Assembly (NCBI RefSeq): GCF_900129885.1
Contig: NZ_FQXE01000008.1
Span: forward strand, 145,141 to 209,140
Reading direction: 5' to 3'
Length of the DNA: 64,000 nt
Origin: Pollutimonas bauzanensis
GTDB lineage: Bacteria > Pseudomonadota > Gammaproteobacteria > Burkholderiales > Burkholderiaceae_B
The number at the start of each line of letters is the position of its first letter. The stretch's first letter is position 1. Below are positions 51,202 to 63,027 of the stretch, piece by piece. Made by a program: the position numbers and the translations under genes. A model generated the notes under the pieces. That model did no database searches and was not told the origin of the DNA. It saw only the letters and a program-made list of their open reading frames with translations.

Positions 51202-51246
51202 CAGACAGGTGGAAGAGACGGGCCGAAGCCCGGATTTCCGCAATGG

Positions 51247-52605
51247 CTATAGTTCGCCGTATGAATGCAGGCCGGAGAGGAACATATTCACGCCCAGGAA
51301 AGCGAAGCTGGTGATGAGCAAGCCGCCCAGGGCCCAATAGGCGGCCATCGAGCCGCGCAGGCCCTTCATCAGGCGCATATGCAGCCAGGCCGCATAGTTG
51401 AGCCATACTATCAATGCCCAGGTTTCCTTGGGATCCCATTGCCAATATGTGCCCCAGGCGTCCGCCGCCCACAAGGCGCCCAGGATGGTGGCGACGGTAA
51501 AAAACGCGAAACCGACCGAAATCGCCCGGTACATGATGTCATCGAGTATCTCCAGGGAAGGCAGCTTGCTGGAAATAGGGCCGCGCAAGGCCAGGATGCC
51601 GCCGACAATAAGCGCCCCGATGCCGAAGTACAGCATCCATGTGGCCGACAGCCCGCCGGAACTGAACACCATGGGTTCGGCACAGAGGATCGCTCCGAGC
51701 ACGAATACCGGCACCAGCTTGCCCCAGGAGCGGGTCTGGCCGTGTTCCTTGATCAAATAGGCGAAGCCCACCATGGCGGCCAGCGAAAACGTGCCATAGC
51801 CTATGAAATTGGCCGGCACGTGCAGCTTCATCCACCAGCTTTTCAAGGCCGGCACCAAAGGCTGGATCTGGAAGGCGTCCCGGGTGAACGAATACCAGAG
51901 CAGGAAAACCACCGCCGAGCTGATCACCAGCAGCACGAAACCGCCCAGGGCCCGCGTCGCGTAGCGGCGCTCGTAGTACAAATAGAACAGGGCCGTGATC
52001 AGGGCGAACAGCACGAAGACTTCATAAAGGTTGCTGACGGGCACATGCCCGATGTCGGGACCCAGCAGATGGCCTTCGCGCCAACGCACCAGCAGCCCGG
52101 TCACGCCGGCATACACCGCGCCCCAGGTGAGGACCGTGCCGACCCATGCGGCCGTCGCGCTGAAGATGCCTATCCAGTAGCAAATCATGGCCAGCACGAA
52201 GAGCGAGCACATCCATAGAATGGCCGATTGGGAAGAAAACAGGTACTTCAGGAAAAAGACGCTTTCAGCGCGGCTGAGGTCGCCCTGGCCCAGGCCGCCG
52301 CCATCGCTGTATAGCCAGATGGCGAACAAGGCGGTCAGGCCGCTGGCGATCATGATCGCGCGCAAGGGGCGCCACAGCCAGGCCATCCAGCTGAATCCGG
52401 CCACCGCGCCGCAAAGTATCAGCTTTTCGTAGTAGTCCATGCTGGAGCTGTAGGCGGTCAGGACATAGGCGGCGCCCGCCGCCAACAGCAGGAAAAACCC
52501 GATATCGGTCCAATCGGGCCTGCCCCGGCTGCCGCGCGAATCGCCGCTGGCGGTCATGGACTCTTGCCAAATCGGCATATTCGACTTGATGGTGGACTCG
52601 GACAT
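51247..52605 (-). CDS. ccsB: cytochrome c biogenesis protein CcsB (System II)
   Basis: A 452-residue polytopic protein with about eight membrane spans. It carries the haem-handling WWD-type motif WGTYWQWDPKETWALIVWL near residue 390 and conserved histidines nearby. With ResB it delivers haem to apocytochromes c on the periplasmic side. It lies 11 bases after resB and is followed by a terminator. Confidence 0.95.
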   Translation of the reverse strand: MSESTIKSNMPIWQESMTASGDSRGSRGRPDWTDIGFFLLLAAGAAYVLTAYSSSMDYYEKLILCGAVAGFSWMAWLWRPLRAIMIASGLTALFAIWLYSDGGGLGQGDLSRAESVFFLKYLFSSQSAILWMCSLFVLAMICYWIGIFSATAAWVGTVLTWGAVYAGVTGLLVRWREGHLLGPDIGHVPVSNLYEVFVLFALITALFYLYYERRYATRALGGFVLLVISSAVVFLLWYSFTRDAFQIQPLVPALKSWWMKLHVPANFIGYGTFSLAAMVGFAYLIKEHGQTRSWGKLVPVFVLGAILCAEPMVFSSGGLSATWMLYFGIGALIVGGILALRGPISSKLPSLEILDDIMYRAISVGFAFFTVATILGALWAADAWGTYWQWDPKETWALIVWLNYAAWLHMRLMKGLRGSMAAYWALGGLLITSFAFLGVNMFLSGLHSYGEL

Positions 52606-52616
52606 AGAAAACCTCG

Positions 52617-54662
52617 TTACGTAGAGAGGCGTTTGAAGGCCTCTTTAAAGCGGTCGAACTCGTGATTGAAATCCAGAGTGCGCCGCTGTGATGTCATTGC
52701 CGCCAGCAGCTCGCTGCCCCGGCCTTGCGGCTTGATCCATACCCAGATACGGCGGTCGCGGATATAGAACATGGAAAACACGCCTATGACCAATAGCAGA
52801 CAGCCCAGATAGACGGTATTCTTGCCGGGGCTGCGCGCCACCTGGAACACGCTGGCCTCGAGCTGCTCGTAGCCTTTGAGCGTCATGAATATGGGCGCGG
52901 GGTAGTCCGGCAGATTGGCCAGGGCCAGCAGCGCCATTTGCATCCATTTTTCGGCGTCCTGGCCGGGAGCGCCGTCGTGATCGAGCGCCGGCTTGCCGGC
53001 CTGCCCGCGCATCAGGTCGCGCAACTCCATCAGCGACAGCTGGATCATGGGAACCGCGAAGCCCAGCACCTTTTCGCGGTCTTGTTCGGGCACTTTTTCA
53101 ATGATGCCATTGAAGCCGGCCCTGGAAAAGGTTTCCAGGGCGCCCGCGGCGGCCTTTTGCAGCAGCGGCTGCTGCATCCCGCTATTGGCGTTTTTTGCCG
53201 CGAACCGCGCGGCCGCCTCGTGGACCAGGGCCGGATTGGCGAGCGCCGCGCGCAGGTCCATGAATTCGGCCACCGAACTGTCGGCATCGGCGGGTATCCT
53301 GATGTATCGGTAAGGCTGCGACGCCGTGTCCCGCACGCCGGCCAGGAACACCAGGCTGCCGTCCAGCATCATGGGCAGCATGTAGTTCGTGTATTCGTGC
53401 GCCTGCCCGTCGCTGCCGACGATGCGGTACTGCACGCTGGGGCCGACGTTCCTCAGGTTTTCGTTCTTGGCGCCGGCGGCGCTGCCGGTTACCGAGGCCA
53501 CGTGTTCCATGACGGCTTTAGGCTGGGGGGCGACATCGCCGGCCAGGTTTTCCACGTTGATGACGCGCAGGCCGGAAAAATCGATCGCCAGGGGAGCCTG
53601 CTGGACGCCGTTATTGACGGTGATTTCCGTGGCCTTGCCGACGGCGCCATTGATATCGAAGGGCTGGTTGCGCGCCCCGACCAGCGGATAGCCCACCAGT
53701 TGCAGCTTGCTGCCGCCGTCATCGAAGCTGGACTGATATACCGTCACGCCTTTGTAGCGCAAAGGCTCGTTGACTTCGATGGTCTGGCTGAACGATTTGC
53801 CGGTTTGCGGGTCGGTGACTTCGACCTCGCTTTTGAAGCTGCTGGGCATGCCCGTGGAATAGTAGTCCACCAGGAATTTGTTGAGCTTCAGGGAAAAGGG
53901 CAAGGGCTGGACCAGCACGCCGTTGTCGACGCTGACGACGCCGCTGCTGCTCTGGGCGCCCTCGGGCACCATCATGTTGGCGCGGAAACTGGGGTTGCGC
54001 GCCGAAAGCCGGCCGGAATCGGGCACCTGGGAGATGAGCATGTTCTCGGTAATGGGCACTTTGCCGCCCAGCCATACCTGCAGCCGCACCGGCAGCTCGC
54101 TGTCGAGCAGGCCGCCGACGCAGATCACCACGATGGCGGCATGCGCGAAAATATAGCCCAGCCGGTTGGCGCCGCCTTTCTTGGCGGCCAGCAGCATGCT
54201 TGCGCCGTCCTGGCGCACTTTGAACTTGTAGCCCTGCGAGCCCAGCCACTGCTGAATGCGCGCCAGGCTTTCCGCGGGGCTGGCCTGGGCCGTGGCTTCG
54301 ACGCGGTGATGGAAGGAACGCAGGCTGCTGCCACGGACATATTCCCGGAACGAGCGCGCGTCATGCACCATTTTCGGCGAATTGCGCACCAGGCATATCG
54401 TGGTGGAAACCACGAGAAATGCCATGATCAGCAAGAACCACCAGCTATTGTAGATATGCCAGATGGAGAATTTATCGAAGATGGCGAACCAGAAAGGCCC
54501 GAATTTGTCGATATAGTTGCTGGCCGCCTGATTCTGCTGCAGCACCGTGCCTATCAGGCTTGCCACGCAGATGAACATCAGCAGGCTGACGGCAAAACGC
54601 ATCGAGCCCAGCAGCTCGAGGACGTCCGAGCCGGTGCGACGCGTGGAAGTGGAAGGTTTCAC
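52617..54662 (-). CDS. resB: cytochrome c biogenesis protein ResB (System II)
   Basis: A 681-residue partner of CcsB. Three N-terminal membrane spans are visible (LLGSMRFAVSLLMFICVASL at the start), then a large periplasmic domain and one C-terminal span (YLGCLLLVIGVFSMFYIRDR). It completes the System II haem-attachment complex. The cytochrome c4 gene just upstream is a likely client. Confidence 0.95.
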   Translation of the reverse strand: MKPSTSTRRTGSDVLELLGSMRFAVSLLMFICVASLIGTVLQQNQAASNYIDKFGPFWFAIFDKFSIWHIYNSWWFLLIMAFLVVSTTICLVRNSPKMVHDARSFREYVRGSSLRSFHHRVEATAQASPAESLARIQQWLGSQGYKFKVRQDGASMLLAAKKGGANRLGYIFAHAAIVVICVGGLLDSELPVRLQVWLGGKVPITENMLISQVPDSGRLSARNPSFRANMMVPEGAQSSSGVVSVDNGVLVQPLPFSLKLNKFLVDYYSTGMPSSFKSEVEVTDPQTGKSFSQTIEVNEPLRYKGVTVYQSSFDDGGSKLQLVGYPLVGARNQPFDINGAVGKATEITVNNGVQQAPLAIDFSGLRVINVENLAGDVAPQPKAVMEHVASVTGSAAGAKNENLRNVGPSVQYRIVGSDGQAHEYTNYMLPMMLDGSLVFLAGVRDTASQPYRYIRIPADADSSVAEFMDLRAALANPALVHEAAARFAAKNANSGMQQPLLQKAAAGALETFSRAGFNGIIEKVPEQDREKVLGFAVPMIQLSLMELRDLMRGQAGKPALDHDGAPGQDAEKWMQMALLALANLPDYPAPIFMTLKGYEQLEASVFQVARSPGKNTVYLGCLLLVIGVFSMFYIRDRRIWVWIKPQGRGSELLAAMTSQRRTLDFNHEFDRFKEAFKRLST

Positions 54663-54753
54663 AAGGCAGACTTCAAAAAAAAGGGGACGCCAAAGATAGC
54701 CTCCCCTATTTTAGACCGGCTGCGCGGAATTTGTTCCGCGCGGCCATGTCAAA

Positions 54754-55455
54754 TTAACGCAGCCCGGCCGCGTAATCGGCTACCGCGGCGATGTCGCTAT
54801 CGGACATGCGGTCGCCGATATCGTGCATCGGCTGGCTGTTGGCGCGATCGCCGCTGCGGAAAAGCTTGAGCTGTTCGGCGATGTAGGCCGGATGCTGGCC
54901 AGACAGGCGAGGGTAGGCTCCCGGGACGCCCGCGCCGTTAGGCGAGTGGCAGCCTGCACAGGCCGGCACCTTGCGATCGGGCAGGCCGCCGCGCCAGATA
55001 TGCTGGCCGCGCTCCATCGTGGCTTCGCTGCTTGCCGTCGCAGCGGTTTTGGGGTCCAGCGGCTGCTGCGTCAGGTAGTAGGCGATATTCTGCACATCCT
55101 CGGGCGTCAGGGGCGCGGCGAAAGTGGTCATGACTGTATCGGCCCCGCCCGGGCCGCGGCGCGCTGCCGGAGCCTTGCCGTCCTTGGACTTGAAGTCGTG
55201 CAGTTGCTTGGCCAGGTATTCGTGCGGCTGGGCCGCAAGATTGGGATTGACCGGGATGGTGCTATTGCCAGCCGCCCCGTGGCAGCTCGCACAGGCAAGT
55301 ATGCCTCGCGCGGCGTCGCCGTTGGCATAGAGCTGTTCGCCTTTGGCGGCATCGGGCTTGGCAACCGCTATATCGGCGGCATAAGCAATGGAAACTGCGG
55401 AAGACCCCAGCAGCAAGCCGCTGGCAACTACCATTCTGGAAAGCATACGCTTCAT
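54754..55455 (-). CDS. dihaem cytochrome c4
   Basis: A 233-residue exported protein. The signal peptide (MKRMLSRMVVASGLLLGSSA...) is followed by two class I cytochrome c domains, with haem-binding CASCH and CAGCH motifs and methionine-ligand regions in each half. It carries electrons to terminal oxidases. ATG at 55455 has GAGG upstream. A GCGCGGAA/TTCCGCGC hairpin (54722-54741) lies downstream without a clear T-run. Confidence 0.93.
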   Translation of the reverse strand: MKRMLSRMVVASGLLLGSSAVSIAYAADIAVAKPDAAKGEQLYANGDAARGILACASCHGAAGNSTIPVNPNLAAQPHEYLAKQLHDFKSKDGKAPAARRGPGGADTVMTTFAAPLTPEDVQNIAYYLTQQPLDPKTAATASSEATMERGQHIWRGGLPDRKVPACAGCHSPNGAGVPGAYPRLSGQHPAYIAEQLKLFRSGDRANSQPMHDIGDRMSDSDIAAVADYAAGLR

Positions 55456-55607
55456 GAAGACCTCGATCGCTATTCGATCCGGGTGTCGTAAACACCACGA
55501 TGACAATGCCACTTCCGCTTAAAGCATGCCCTAAGGAAAATGACGCAACTGTTTCAAACGTGCGATTATACAATAGCGTTTAAATTAAACTGTTCTAGGT
55601 ACCCTAC

Positions 55608-57244
<1,637 letters not shown>

Positions 57245-57766
57245 GCGCTGATATAAGATGCACGCTGGCGCGGCAGGCGTGGAGTTCGATGCGGTCGCGT
57301 GTGCTTTAACACGCCGCGGTGGCGGAAGCGTTTTTTACACGCCGCTGCCGCGGTGGTGGAAGGTAGCGGTCCGCGTTGCCTGGTCCGCCGCCCAGCGCGG
57401 CGGACCCCGCCTCGCCTCGCTCGTCCGCGCCTGCGCGCTCCCTTCGCGGCCGGCTTGCTCGGCCCCGGACGGACCGCTACCTTCCACCACCGCGCCAACG
57501 ACTGCATCGCAGGTTTTGTCGCTCTGCTGGGGCGGGTCGGGTGCTTGGCATTCTTGCGTAATGGTTGCGGCTGGCGGAAGAGCTTGCGCGCTCGCCCTGC
57601 GCGGGCCGCCAGCCGGCCCGCTTGGGCATTGGGGCTGGTATGGCCTACGGTGGCGATACAGCAAACTTAAAAAAACATGCGCAAGTCAATCGACACTGGC
57701 GCAAGCCTAATGGATCGCTGCCAGAGCAGAAAAAACGATCTGAAACGCAGCCCGCCGAAGCCGCCA
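57245..57766. other. structured non-coding region between hemB and dsbD
   Basis: These 522 bases hold no credible gene: the frames seen are GC-rich with no ribosome binding sites. Structures present: a weak hairpin with T-run (57312-57336) that could end hemB transcription, a direct repeat ACACGCCGC (57309-57317, 57337-57345), the 25-base inverted repeat listed separately, an inner GTCCGCCG/CGGCGGAC hairpin, and a further stem GCGGGCC/GGCCCGC near 57600. Confidence 0.5.
57349..57494. repeat. perfect 25-base inverted repeat
   Basis: The arm at 57349-57373 (starting CGCGGTGGTGGAAGGTAGCG) is the exact reverse complement of the arm at 57470-57494, with 96 bases between. The spacer contains a smaller GTCCGCCG/CGGCGGAC hairpin near 57383-57405. 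It could be a mobile repeat of the REP/BIME class or a large RNA hairpin; no gene lies inside. Confidence 0.75.
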
Positions 57767-59770
57767 TCAAGGCCCCGCCAGCACCCGCTCCAGCACCGCG
57801 CCGAAGTCCCCGGCGTTCTTGAATCCCACTACCCTCGCGTCATCCAGCTGCTTCCCGTTGGCATCGAAGAAAATAATCCCCGGCGGCCCGAACAGCTTGA
57901 ACCGTTTCAGCAGCGCCCGGTCATCCGGCGTATTCTTCGTCACATCCGCCTGCACCAGCAGCAGCCTGGACATCTGCGCCGCCACCGCCGGGTCGCTGAA
58001 CGTGAATTTTTCCATTTCCAGGCAGGATACGCACCAATCCGCATAAAAATCCAGCATCACCGGACGATTCGTATTGGCCAGCAAATTATCCAGCTCGGCC
58101 ACCGAATACACCCTCGTGAACCGCTCCTTGACCGCCGCCCGGTCCAGCGCCTTTCCCGCCGCGGCACCGCCGCCGCCCGACGCCGGGCCCGCGGCAGCCA
58201 CCACCGCGGAATTCGTCAGCGGCGCCAGCGGCCTGAAAATATCGCGGCCGCCCGCCGATACTCCCACCACGAGGATCACCGCCCAAAGCGCCAGCAACAG
58301 GCCTATCGTCCGGTTGACCAGCGGCCCCACGCCAGCGCCCGACGGCATGGCATCGAACGCGCCCAGCATCACGGCGCTCCAGAGCGCCAGAAAAGCCCAG
58401 CCCAGCATCATCACCCACGCCGGCAGTATCGAATTGACCATCCACCACGCCGTGGCAAACAAGAGCACGCCGAACAGGCGCTTGATGCCGTTCATCCATG
58501 GGCCGGCCCTGGGCAGCAGGGCTCCCGACGATGCGCCCACGGCCAGCAGCAGCAGGCCCTCGCCCCAGGCCATGGCGAACAGCGCCGTTCCGCCGAGCAC
58601 GAGATCGCCCGTCTGCGAGATGAACAGCAGCACCCCCGCCAGCGGCGCCGCCACGCAAGGCCCGACGATCAGCGCCGACAGCATGCCCATGACGAACACG
58701 CCGCCATAGCGCCCGCCGGGTATCCTGGACAAGCGCTGGTTCAGCGCGGTCTGCATCCCTGTCGGCGCCTGCAAGGTGAATACATCGAACATCGCCAAGG
58801 CCAGCACACCCAGCAACACCGCGAAAATCGTCAATACCCAGGGAGTTTGCAGCCACACCGCAAGGCTGGCTCCGACCAGGCCCGCCGCGATTCCCAGCAC
58901 CGTGTAGACCACCGACATGCCCAGCACAAAGACGGCGGCCAGCGACAAGCCGCGCCAACGCGTAACCTTGGCGGCTTTGCCGGCATCGCCCGCCACGATC
59001 GCCAGCAATATCGGCACCATGGGCAGCACGCAGGGAGTGAACGACAGAAGCAGGCCCAAGAGCAGGCACAAGGCTATGACCTTGAGCCATCCCGCGGCGG
59101 CCAGATAGGCGGCAAAGCCTGTGTCGCCGAGGTCCAGCGCGCCGCCCAGGCCAGCCGGGGCGGCAGCCGCCCTGGCCGGCGCTGACGGGTTGGACGCCGC
59201 TGAGGGGCCAGCCGCCTGGGCCGCCGGCCCGGCCTGCGCCGCTTGCGGCTGGGGGCCGGGCACGCTGGCCACGACGCCGGGTCCGGCAGCCTGATAGCCG
59301 GCGGCGGTGGGCGCAAGGGTGAGTTCCGTCGTCATGGGCGGATAGCACAGGCCCGCATCGGCGCAGCCCTGGCTGGTGACCGCCAGGCGCAGAGCCTGGC
59401 CGGCGCCCGCGGTCAACGGCAGCCGCAGCGTTACCTGGTCGTGATAGACCTCGACGTCTTTCTCGAAGGTCGGATCGTACTTGACCAGCCCGTCCGGGAA
59501 TATGGCCTCGCCCAGCAGGCTGGGACTGGAATCGGGCGCGACGGAAAACTCGAAGCGCTCGCGATACATGTAGTACTGCGGGGCTATCCTGAAATGCACG
59601 TCCAGCTCGGTGGGCGTGGCCATGGCCGCGGAAAACACGAAGGCTTTTTCCGGATCCAGGAATTCCTCTTCCGCGCGGGCCGCCCCGGCATGCAGCAGCG
59701 CCATCGCCAGCATCAGGATGGCGTAACAGGCCAGGATTAACTTGCGGGCCCCGCGCCGACTTTGAAACAT
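57767..59770 (-). CDS. dsbD: thiol:disulfide interchange protein DsbD
   Basis: A 667-residue membrane protein with signal peptide (ILACYAILMLAMALLHAGAARA). Its N-terminal periplasmic domain carries the cysteine pair in CADAGLCYPP, a central eight-span membrane domain has cysteines in SFTPCVLPMVP and VGPCVAAPLAG, and a C-terminal thioredoxin domain has CVSC (DWCVSCLEMEKF near residue 578). It moves electrons from cytoplasmic thioredoxin to the periplasm. cutA lies upstream on the same strand, the usual pair. Confidence 0.95.
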   Translation of the reverse strand: MFQSRRGARKLILACYAILMLAMALLHAGAARAEEEFLDPEKAFVFSAAMATPTELDVHFRIAPQYYMYRERFEFSVAPDSSPSLLGEAIFPDGLVKYDPTFEKDVEVYHDQVTLRLPLTAGAGQALRLAVTSQGCADAGLCYPPMTTELTLAPTAAGYQAAGPGVVASVPGPQPQAAQAGPAAQAAGPSAASNPSAPARAAAAPAGLGGALDLGDTGFAAYLAAAGWLKVIALCLLLGLLLSFTPCVLPMVPILLAIVAGDAGKAAKVTRWRGLSLAAVFVLGMSVVYTVLGIAAGLVGASLAVWLQTPWVLTIFAVLLGVLALAMFDVFTLQAPTGMQTALNQRLSRIPGGRYGGVFVMGMLSALIVGPCVAAPLAGVLLFISQTGDLVLGGTALFAMAWGEGLLLLAVGASSGALLPRAGPWMNGIKRLFGVLLFATAWWMVNSILPAWVMMLGWAFLALWSAVMLGAFDAMPSGAGVGPLVNRTIGLLLALWAVILVVGVSAGGRDIFRPLAPLTNSAVVAAAGPASGGGGAAAGKALDRAAVKERFTRVYSVAELDNLLANTNRPVMLDFYADWCVSCLEMEKFTFSDPAVAAQMSRLLLVQADVTKNTPDDRALLKRFKLFGPPGIIFFDANGKQLDDARVVGFKNAGDFGAVLERVLAGP

Positions 59771-59821
59771 CAGAACTTCCTTTACCCTTTACTTGGGCGC
59801 AACGCGCCTGTGATGATCATT

Positions 59822-60235
59822 TCATGCCTCGCCCGGCCGGGTCTGCTCGCGCACCCACGCCAGATAGCTTGCAGAACCCCCGGAAACCGGCAGGACGAGG
59901 ACTTCGGGGACCTCGTAAGGGTGCAGCTCGCCCAAACGCGCAATGAGCGCTGGCGCCCTCGCAAGCGTCGTTTTCATGGTCAGCGGAATTTCTTCCACGC
60001 CTTCGAGCGCTCCTTGCCACATATACATGGACAGCCCCGCCGGCCCAAGGTTCACGCAAGCGGCAAGATGTTCTTCGACCAGCACATGCGCAATGCGCTT
60101 GGCCAATAGCAAATCGGGGGCATTGCTGAGCAGGACGACGATGTCGTCGGCCGGCGCGAGGGCGCCGCCGCCATGGCCCGCGTCGGGCGCGGGCGGGGTA
60201 TTGCCGGGCGTATCGGAAGGAGTGGCGGCGCTCAC
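59822..60235 (-). CDS. cutA: divalent-cation tolerance protein CutA
   Basis: A protein of about 137 residues. A low-complexity N-terminus precedes the CutA1 fold: LLLAKRIAHVLVEEHLAACV, MKTTLARAPALIARLGELHP, and HPYEVPEVLVLPV. Linked with dsbD as in many betaproteobacteria. GTG at 60235 is preferred; TTG at 60262 would add nine residues. Confidence 0.9.
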   Translation of the reverse strand: MSAATPSDTPGNTPPAPDAGHGGGALAPADDIVVLLSNAPDLLLAKRIAHVLVEEHLAACVNLGPAGLSMYMWQGALEGVEEIPLTMKTTLARAPALIARLGELHPYEVPEVLVLPVSGGSASYLAWVREQTRPGEA

Positions 60236-60279
60236 GGAGCAGATCCTGGAGGTCGTTGACAACGGCCTATTCTACCCAT

Positions 60280-60305
60280 AAAAAACGGGCCCGAAAGCCC
60301 GTTTT
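60280..60305 (-). terminator. rho-independent terminator after rplQ
   Basis: A nine-base-pair stem (plus-strand 60282-60290 AAAACGGGC and 60297-60305 GCCCGTTTT) with a six-base loop, followed on the minus strand by a run of T residues. It ends the alpha-operon transcript. Confidence 0.85.
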
Positions 60306-60329
60306 CCATCTGCTGCGGATACGCGGCGC

Positions 60330-60713
60330 TTATTCGGCGGCGGTTTCCTCGACTTCAGGGCGGTCGACCAATTCCATGAATGCCATAGGCGCGTTATCGC
60401 CCTGGCGGAAACCCATTTTCAGGACGCGGGTGTAGCCGCCGTTGCGCGCGGCATAACGGGGGCCGATTTCGGCAAACAGCTTGACCACGGCATCGCGGTC
60501 GCGCAGGCGGGCAAACGCCAGGCGCTTGTTGGCCAGCGTGGGCTCTTTGCCCAGCGTGATGAGAGGCTCGACGACGCGGCGCAATTCCTTGGCTTTCGGC
60601 AAGGTGGTCTTGATGGCTTCGTGCGTGAGCAACGAAACGGCCATGTTGCGGAACATAGCCAAACGGTGACTGCTGGTGCGATTTAATTTACGCAAACCAC
60701 TACGGTGACGCAT
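60330..60713 (-). CDS. rplQ: 50S ribosomal protein L17
   Basis: A 127-residue ribosomal protein starting [17 protein letters not shown] with the family segment [20 protein letters not shown]. Last gene of the alpha operon after rpoA. Confidence 0.98.
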   Translation of the reverse strand: MRHRSGLRKLNRTSSHRLAMFRNMAVSLLTHEAIKTTLPKAKELRRVVEPLITLGKEPTLANKRLAFARLRDRDAVVKLFAEIGPRYAARNGGYTRVLKMGFRQGDNAPMAFMELVDRPEVEETAAE

Positions 60714-60833
60714 GATGATTTCCTTTGAATCTAGTTAACGGACGATTCCGTTGGTTGACCGGCTCTTCTATCAGCAATGCTGCGGGCCGGTTGCGGGCGG
60801 GACTTTAACACAAATGTGCCGTTGCCCCTTGGA

Positions 60834-61826
60834 TTACGGGCGTTCCAGGCCGACGGGCGGCCAGTTTTCCAGCTTCATGCCCAAGGTCAAACCGCGTGCG
60901 GCAAGGACTTCCTTGATTTCATTCAAGGACTTGCGGCCCAGGTTGGGCGTCTTGAGCAATTCGTTTTCGGTGCGCTGGATCAGATCGCCGATGTAGTAGA
61001 TGTTTTCGGCTTTCAGGCAGTTGGCCGAACGAACCGTGAGCTCCAGGTCATCGACCGGGCGCAGCAGCACGGGATCGATCTGCGGAGCATTGCCGCGGGC
61101 CTGCGGATTGTCGACGTAGTCGCCGGCGCCTTCCAGGGCCGCGAACACGGAGATCTGGTCCATCAGGATGCGGGCCGATTGGCGCACGGCTTCTTCAGGC
61201 GACACCACGCCGTTGGTCTGGATGTCGAGAATCAGCTTGTCCAGGTCGGTGCGCTGTTCGACACGGGCGCTTTCAACCGAATAGCTGACGCGGCGCACCG
61301 GGCTGTACGATGCATCGAGCACGATGCGGCCGATAGTGTGGGTGCGGTCATCGATCAGGGCGCGCACATTGCCGGGCACATAGCCGCGGCCTTGCTCGAC
61401 CTTGATCTGCATTTCCAGCTTGCCGGCTTCGGTAAGCGTGGCGATGACATGATCGGGATTGATGATTTCGACATCGTGCGGCAGCTCGATGTCGCTTGCC
61501 AGCACTACGCCCTGGCCCTGCTTGCGCAGCACCAGCGTGACTTCTTCGCGATTGTGCAGCTTGAACACCACGCCCTTCAGGTTCAGCAAGATGTCGACGA
61601 CGTCTTCGCGCACGCCGGCAATGGTGGAGTATTCATGGACCACGCCGGTCATCTGGACTTCGGTGGGCGCATAGCCCGCCATGGAAGACAGCAGAATGCG
61701 GCGCAGGGCATTGCCCAGCGTGTGGCCATAGCCGCGCTCGAAGGGCTCCATCACGACTTTGGCGTGATTCTTGCCGACAGGCACGACTTCAATAGAACGG
61801 GGTTTCAGAAAACCTTGTGACGACAT
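60834..61826 (-). CDS. rpoA: DNA-directed RNA polymerase subunit alpha
   Basis: A 330-residue polymerase subunit: N-terminal assembly domain ([23 protein letters not shown]) and C-terminal domain ([21 protein letters not shown], then [17 protein letters not shown]) that contacts UP elements and activators. Ordinary length and position. Confidence 0.98.
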   Translation of the reverse strand: MSSQGFLKPRSIEVVPVGKNHAKVVMEPFERGYGHTLGNALRRILLSSMAGYAPTEVQMTGVVHEYSTIAGVREDVVDILLNLKGVVFKLHNREEVTLVLRKQGQGVVLASDIELPHDVEIINPDHVIATLTEAGKLEMQIKVEQGRGYVPGNVRALIDDRTHTIGRIVLDASYSPVRRVSYSVESARVEQRTDLDKLILDIQTNGVVSPEEAVRQSARILMDQISVFAALEGAGDYVDNPQARGNAPQIDPVLLRPVDDLELTVRSANCLKAENIYYIGDLIQRTENELLKTPNLGRKSLNEIKEVLAARGLTLGMKLENWPPVGLERP

Positions 61827-61902
61827 GAGTGTTCCTTTTCAATACCCTCGGCTCGTTACACCGATAAGGCTGATGGATACGCCGGAAATTCCCGGCGATA
61901 GT

Positions 61903-61952
61903 CATCGCAAAGCCCACTTGCCAGTAAACTGGAAAAGTGGGCTGATGCGATG
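61903..61952. promoter_or_regulatory. long hairpin between rpsD and rpoA
   Basis: Nested perfect inverted repeats: CATCGCA (61903-61909) with TGCGATG (61946-61952), GCCCACTT (61912-61919) with AAGTGGGC (61935-61942), and CCAGT (61921-61925) with ACTGG (61928-61932). The result is one extended stem of twenty base pairs with small bulges. No T-run follows, so it is not a normal terminator. A role in S4 feedback control or mRNA processing is possible. Confidence 0.6.
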
Positions 61953-61976
61953 TTACGGCTTTGCTGCTTGCGTCAA

Positions 61977-62600
61977 TTAGCGCGAGTACAACTCGACGAC
62001 CATCGATTCGTTGACATCGCGTGCGACATCAGCGCGGTCAGGAACCTGTTTGAAGGTGCCGGTCAGCTTGTTGGTGTCGACATCGACCCACTGCGGCAGG
62101 CCTTGGCCCGTGGCAAGGTCGAGCGACTCGCGGATACGCAATTGGGCTTTCGCCTTTTCACGGATCGAGACGACGTCTCCGGCCTTGACCAGCATCGAAG
62201 CGATGTCAGCCGTGTGGCCGTTGATCTCGACGGAGCGGTGGTTGACCAGCTGACGCGCTTCGGCGCGTGTCGAGCCAAAGCCCATGCGGTATACGACGTT
62301 GTCCAGGCGCGATTCCAGCAATTGAATCAGGGTCTCGCCAGTGTTGCCACGACGACGCTCAGCTTCAACAAAATACTTGCGGAATTGCTTTTCCAGTACA
62401 CCGTACATGCGCTTGAGCTTTTGCTTTTCGCGCAGCTGCAAACCGTAATCGGACGTGCGAGCGCCCGAGGTACGGCCATGCTGACCAGGCTTGGACTCGA
62501 GTTTGCACTTCGAGTCCAGCGAGCGGCGCGAGCTCTTCAAGAATAAATCAGTACCCTCGCGACGCGAGAGTTTGCATTTAGGTCCAATATAACGTGCCAA
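61977..62600 (-). CDS. rpsD: 30S ribosomal protein S4
   Basis: A 207-residue ribosomal protein starting [19 protein letters not shown], with an S4 RNA-binding domain ([20 protein letters not shown]). In many bacteria S4 represses its own operon; a hairpin follows the gene here. Confidence 0.98.
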   Translation of the reverse strand: MARYIGPKCKLSRREGTDLFLKSSRRSLDSKCKLESKPGQHGRTSGARTSDYGLQLREKQKLKRMYGVLEKQFRKYFVEAERRRGNTGETLIQLLESRLDNVVYRMGFGSTRAEARQLVNHRSVEINGHTADIASMLVKAGDVVSIREKAKAQLRIRESLDLATGQGLPQWVDVDTNKLTGTFKQVPDRADVARDVNESMVVELYSR

Positions 62601-62611
62601 GATGCTTCCCC

Positions 62612-63013
62612 TTAGATGCGACGGCGCTTGGGCGGACGGCAGCCGTTATGCGGCACCGGCGTGATGTCTGAAATGCTGGAGATTTTGATACCCAGCGCAT
62701 TCAAGGCACGCACCGATGATTCACGGCCAGGACCGGGGCCCTTGATGCGAACTTCAAGTGTTTTGATACCATATTCCAACGCGACGCGCCCAGCCGATTC
62801 AGCCGCAACCTGCGCAGCGAATGGTGTGGATTTGCGCGAGCCTTTGAAGCCCGCACCACCGGATGTCGCCCAGGACAAGGCATTGCCCTGGCGGTCGGTA
62901 ATGGTGATGATCGTGTTGTTGAAGGACGCATGAACGTGCGCAATGCCGTCCGATACGCTCTTCTTGATTTTCTTGCGTACGCGCGATGCGCCGCTGTTGG
63001 AAGCTTTCGCCAT
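62612..63013 (-). CDS. rpsK: 30S ribosomal protein S11
   Basis: A 133-residue protein with the S11 core [20 protein letters not shown] and the C-terminal [12 protein letters not shown]. Confidence 0.98.
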   Translation of the reverse strand: MAKASNSGASRVRKKIKKSVSDGIAHVHASFNNTIITITDRQGNALSWATSGGAGFKGSRKSTPFAAQVAAESAGRVALEYGIKTLEVRIKGPGPGRESSVRALNALGIKISSISDITPVPHNGCRPPKRRRI

Positions 63014-63027
63014 CTTCTATTCCTCGA

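Noticed and set aside
52938-54869. 643-codon plus-strand frame opposite resB
   Set aside because: ResB motifs and membrane spans are on the other strand; this frame is a composition artefact.
57677-59185. 502-codon plus-strand frame, Arg/Gln/His-rich, opposite dsbD
   Set aside because: Low-complexity composition and full overlap with DsbD domains on the other strand.
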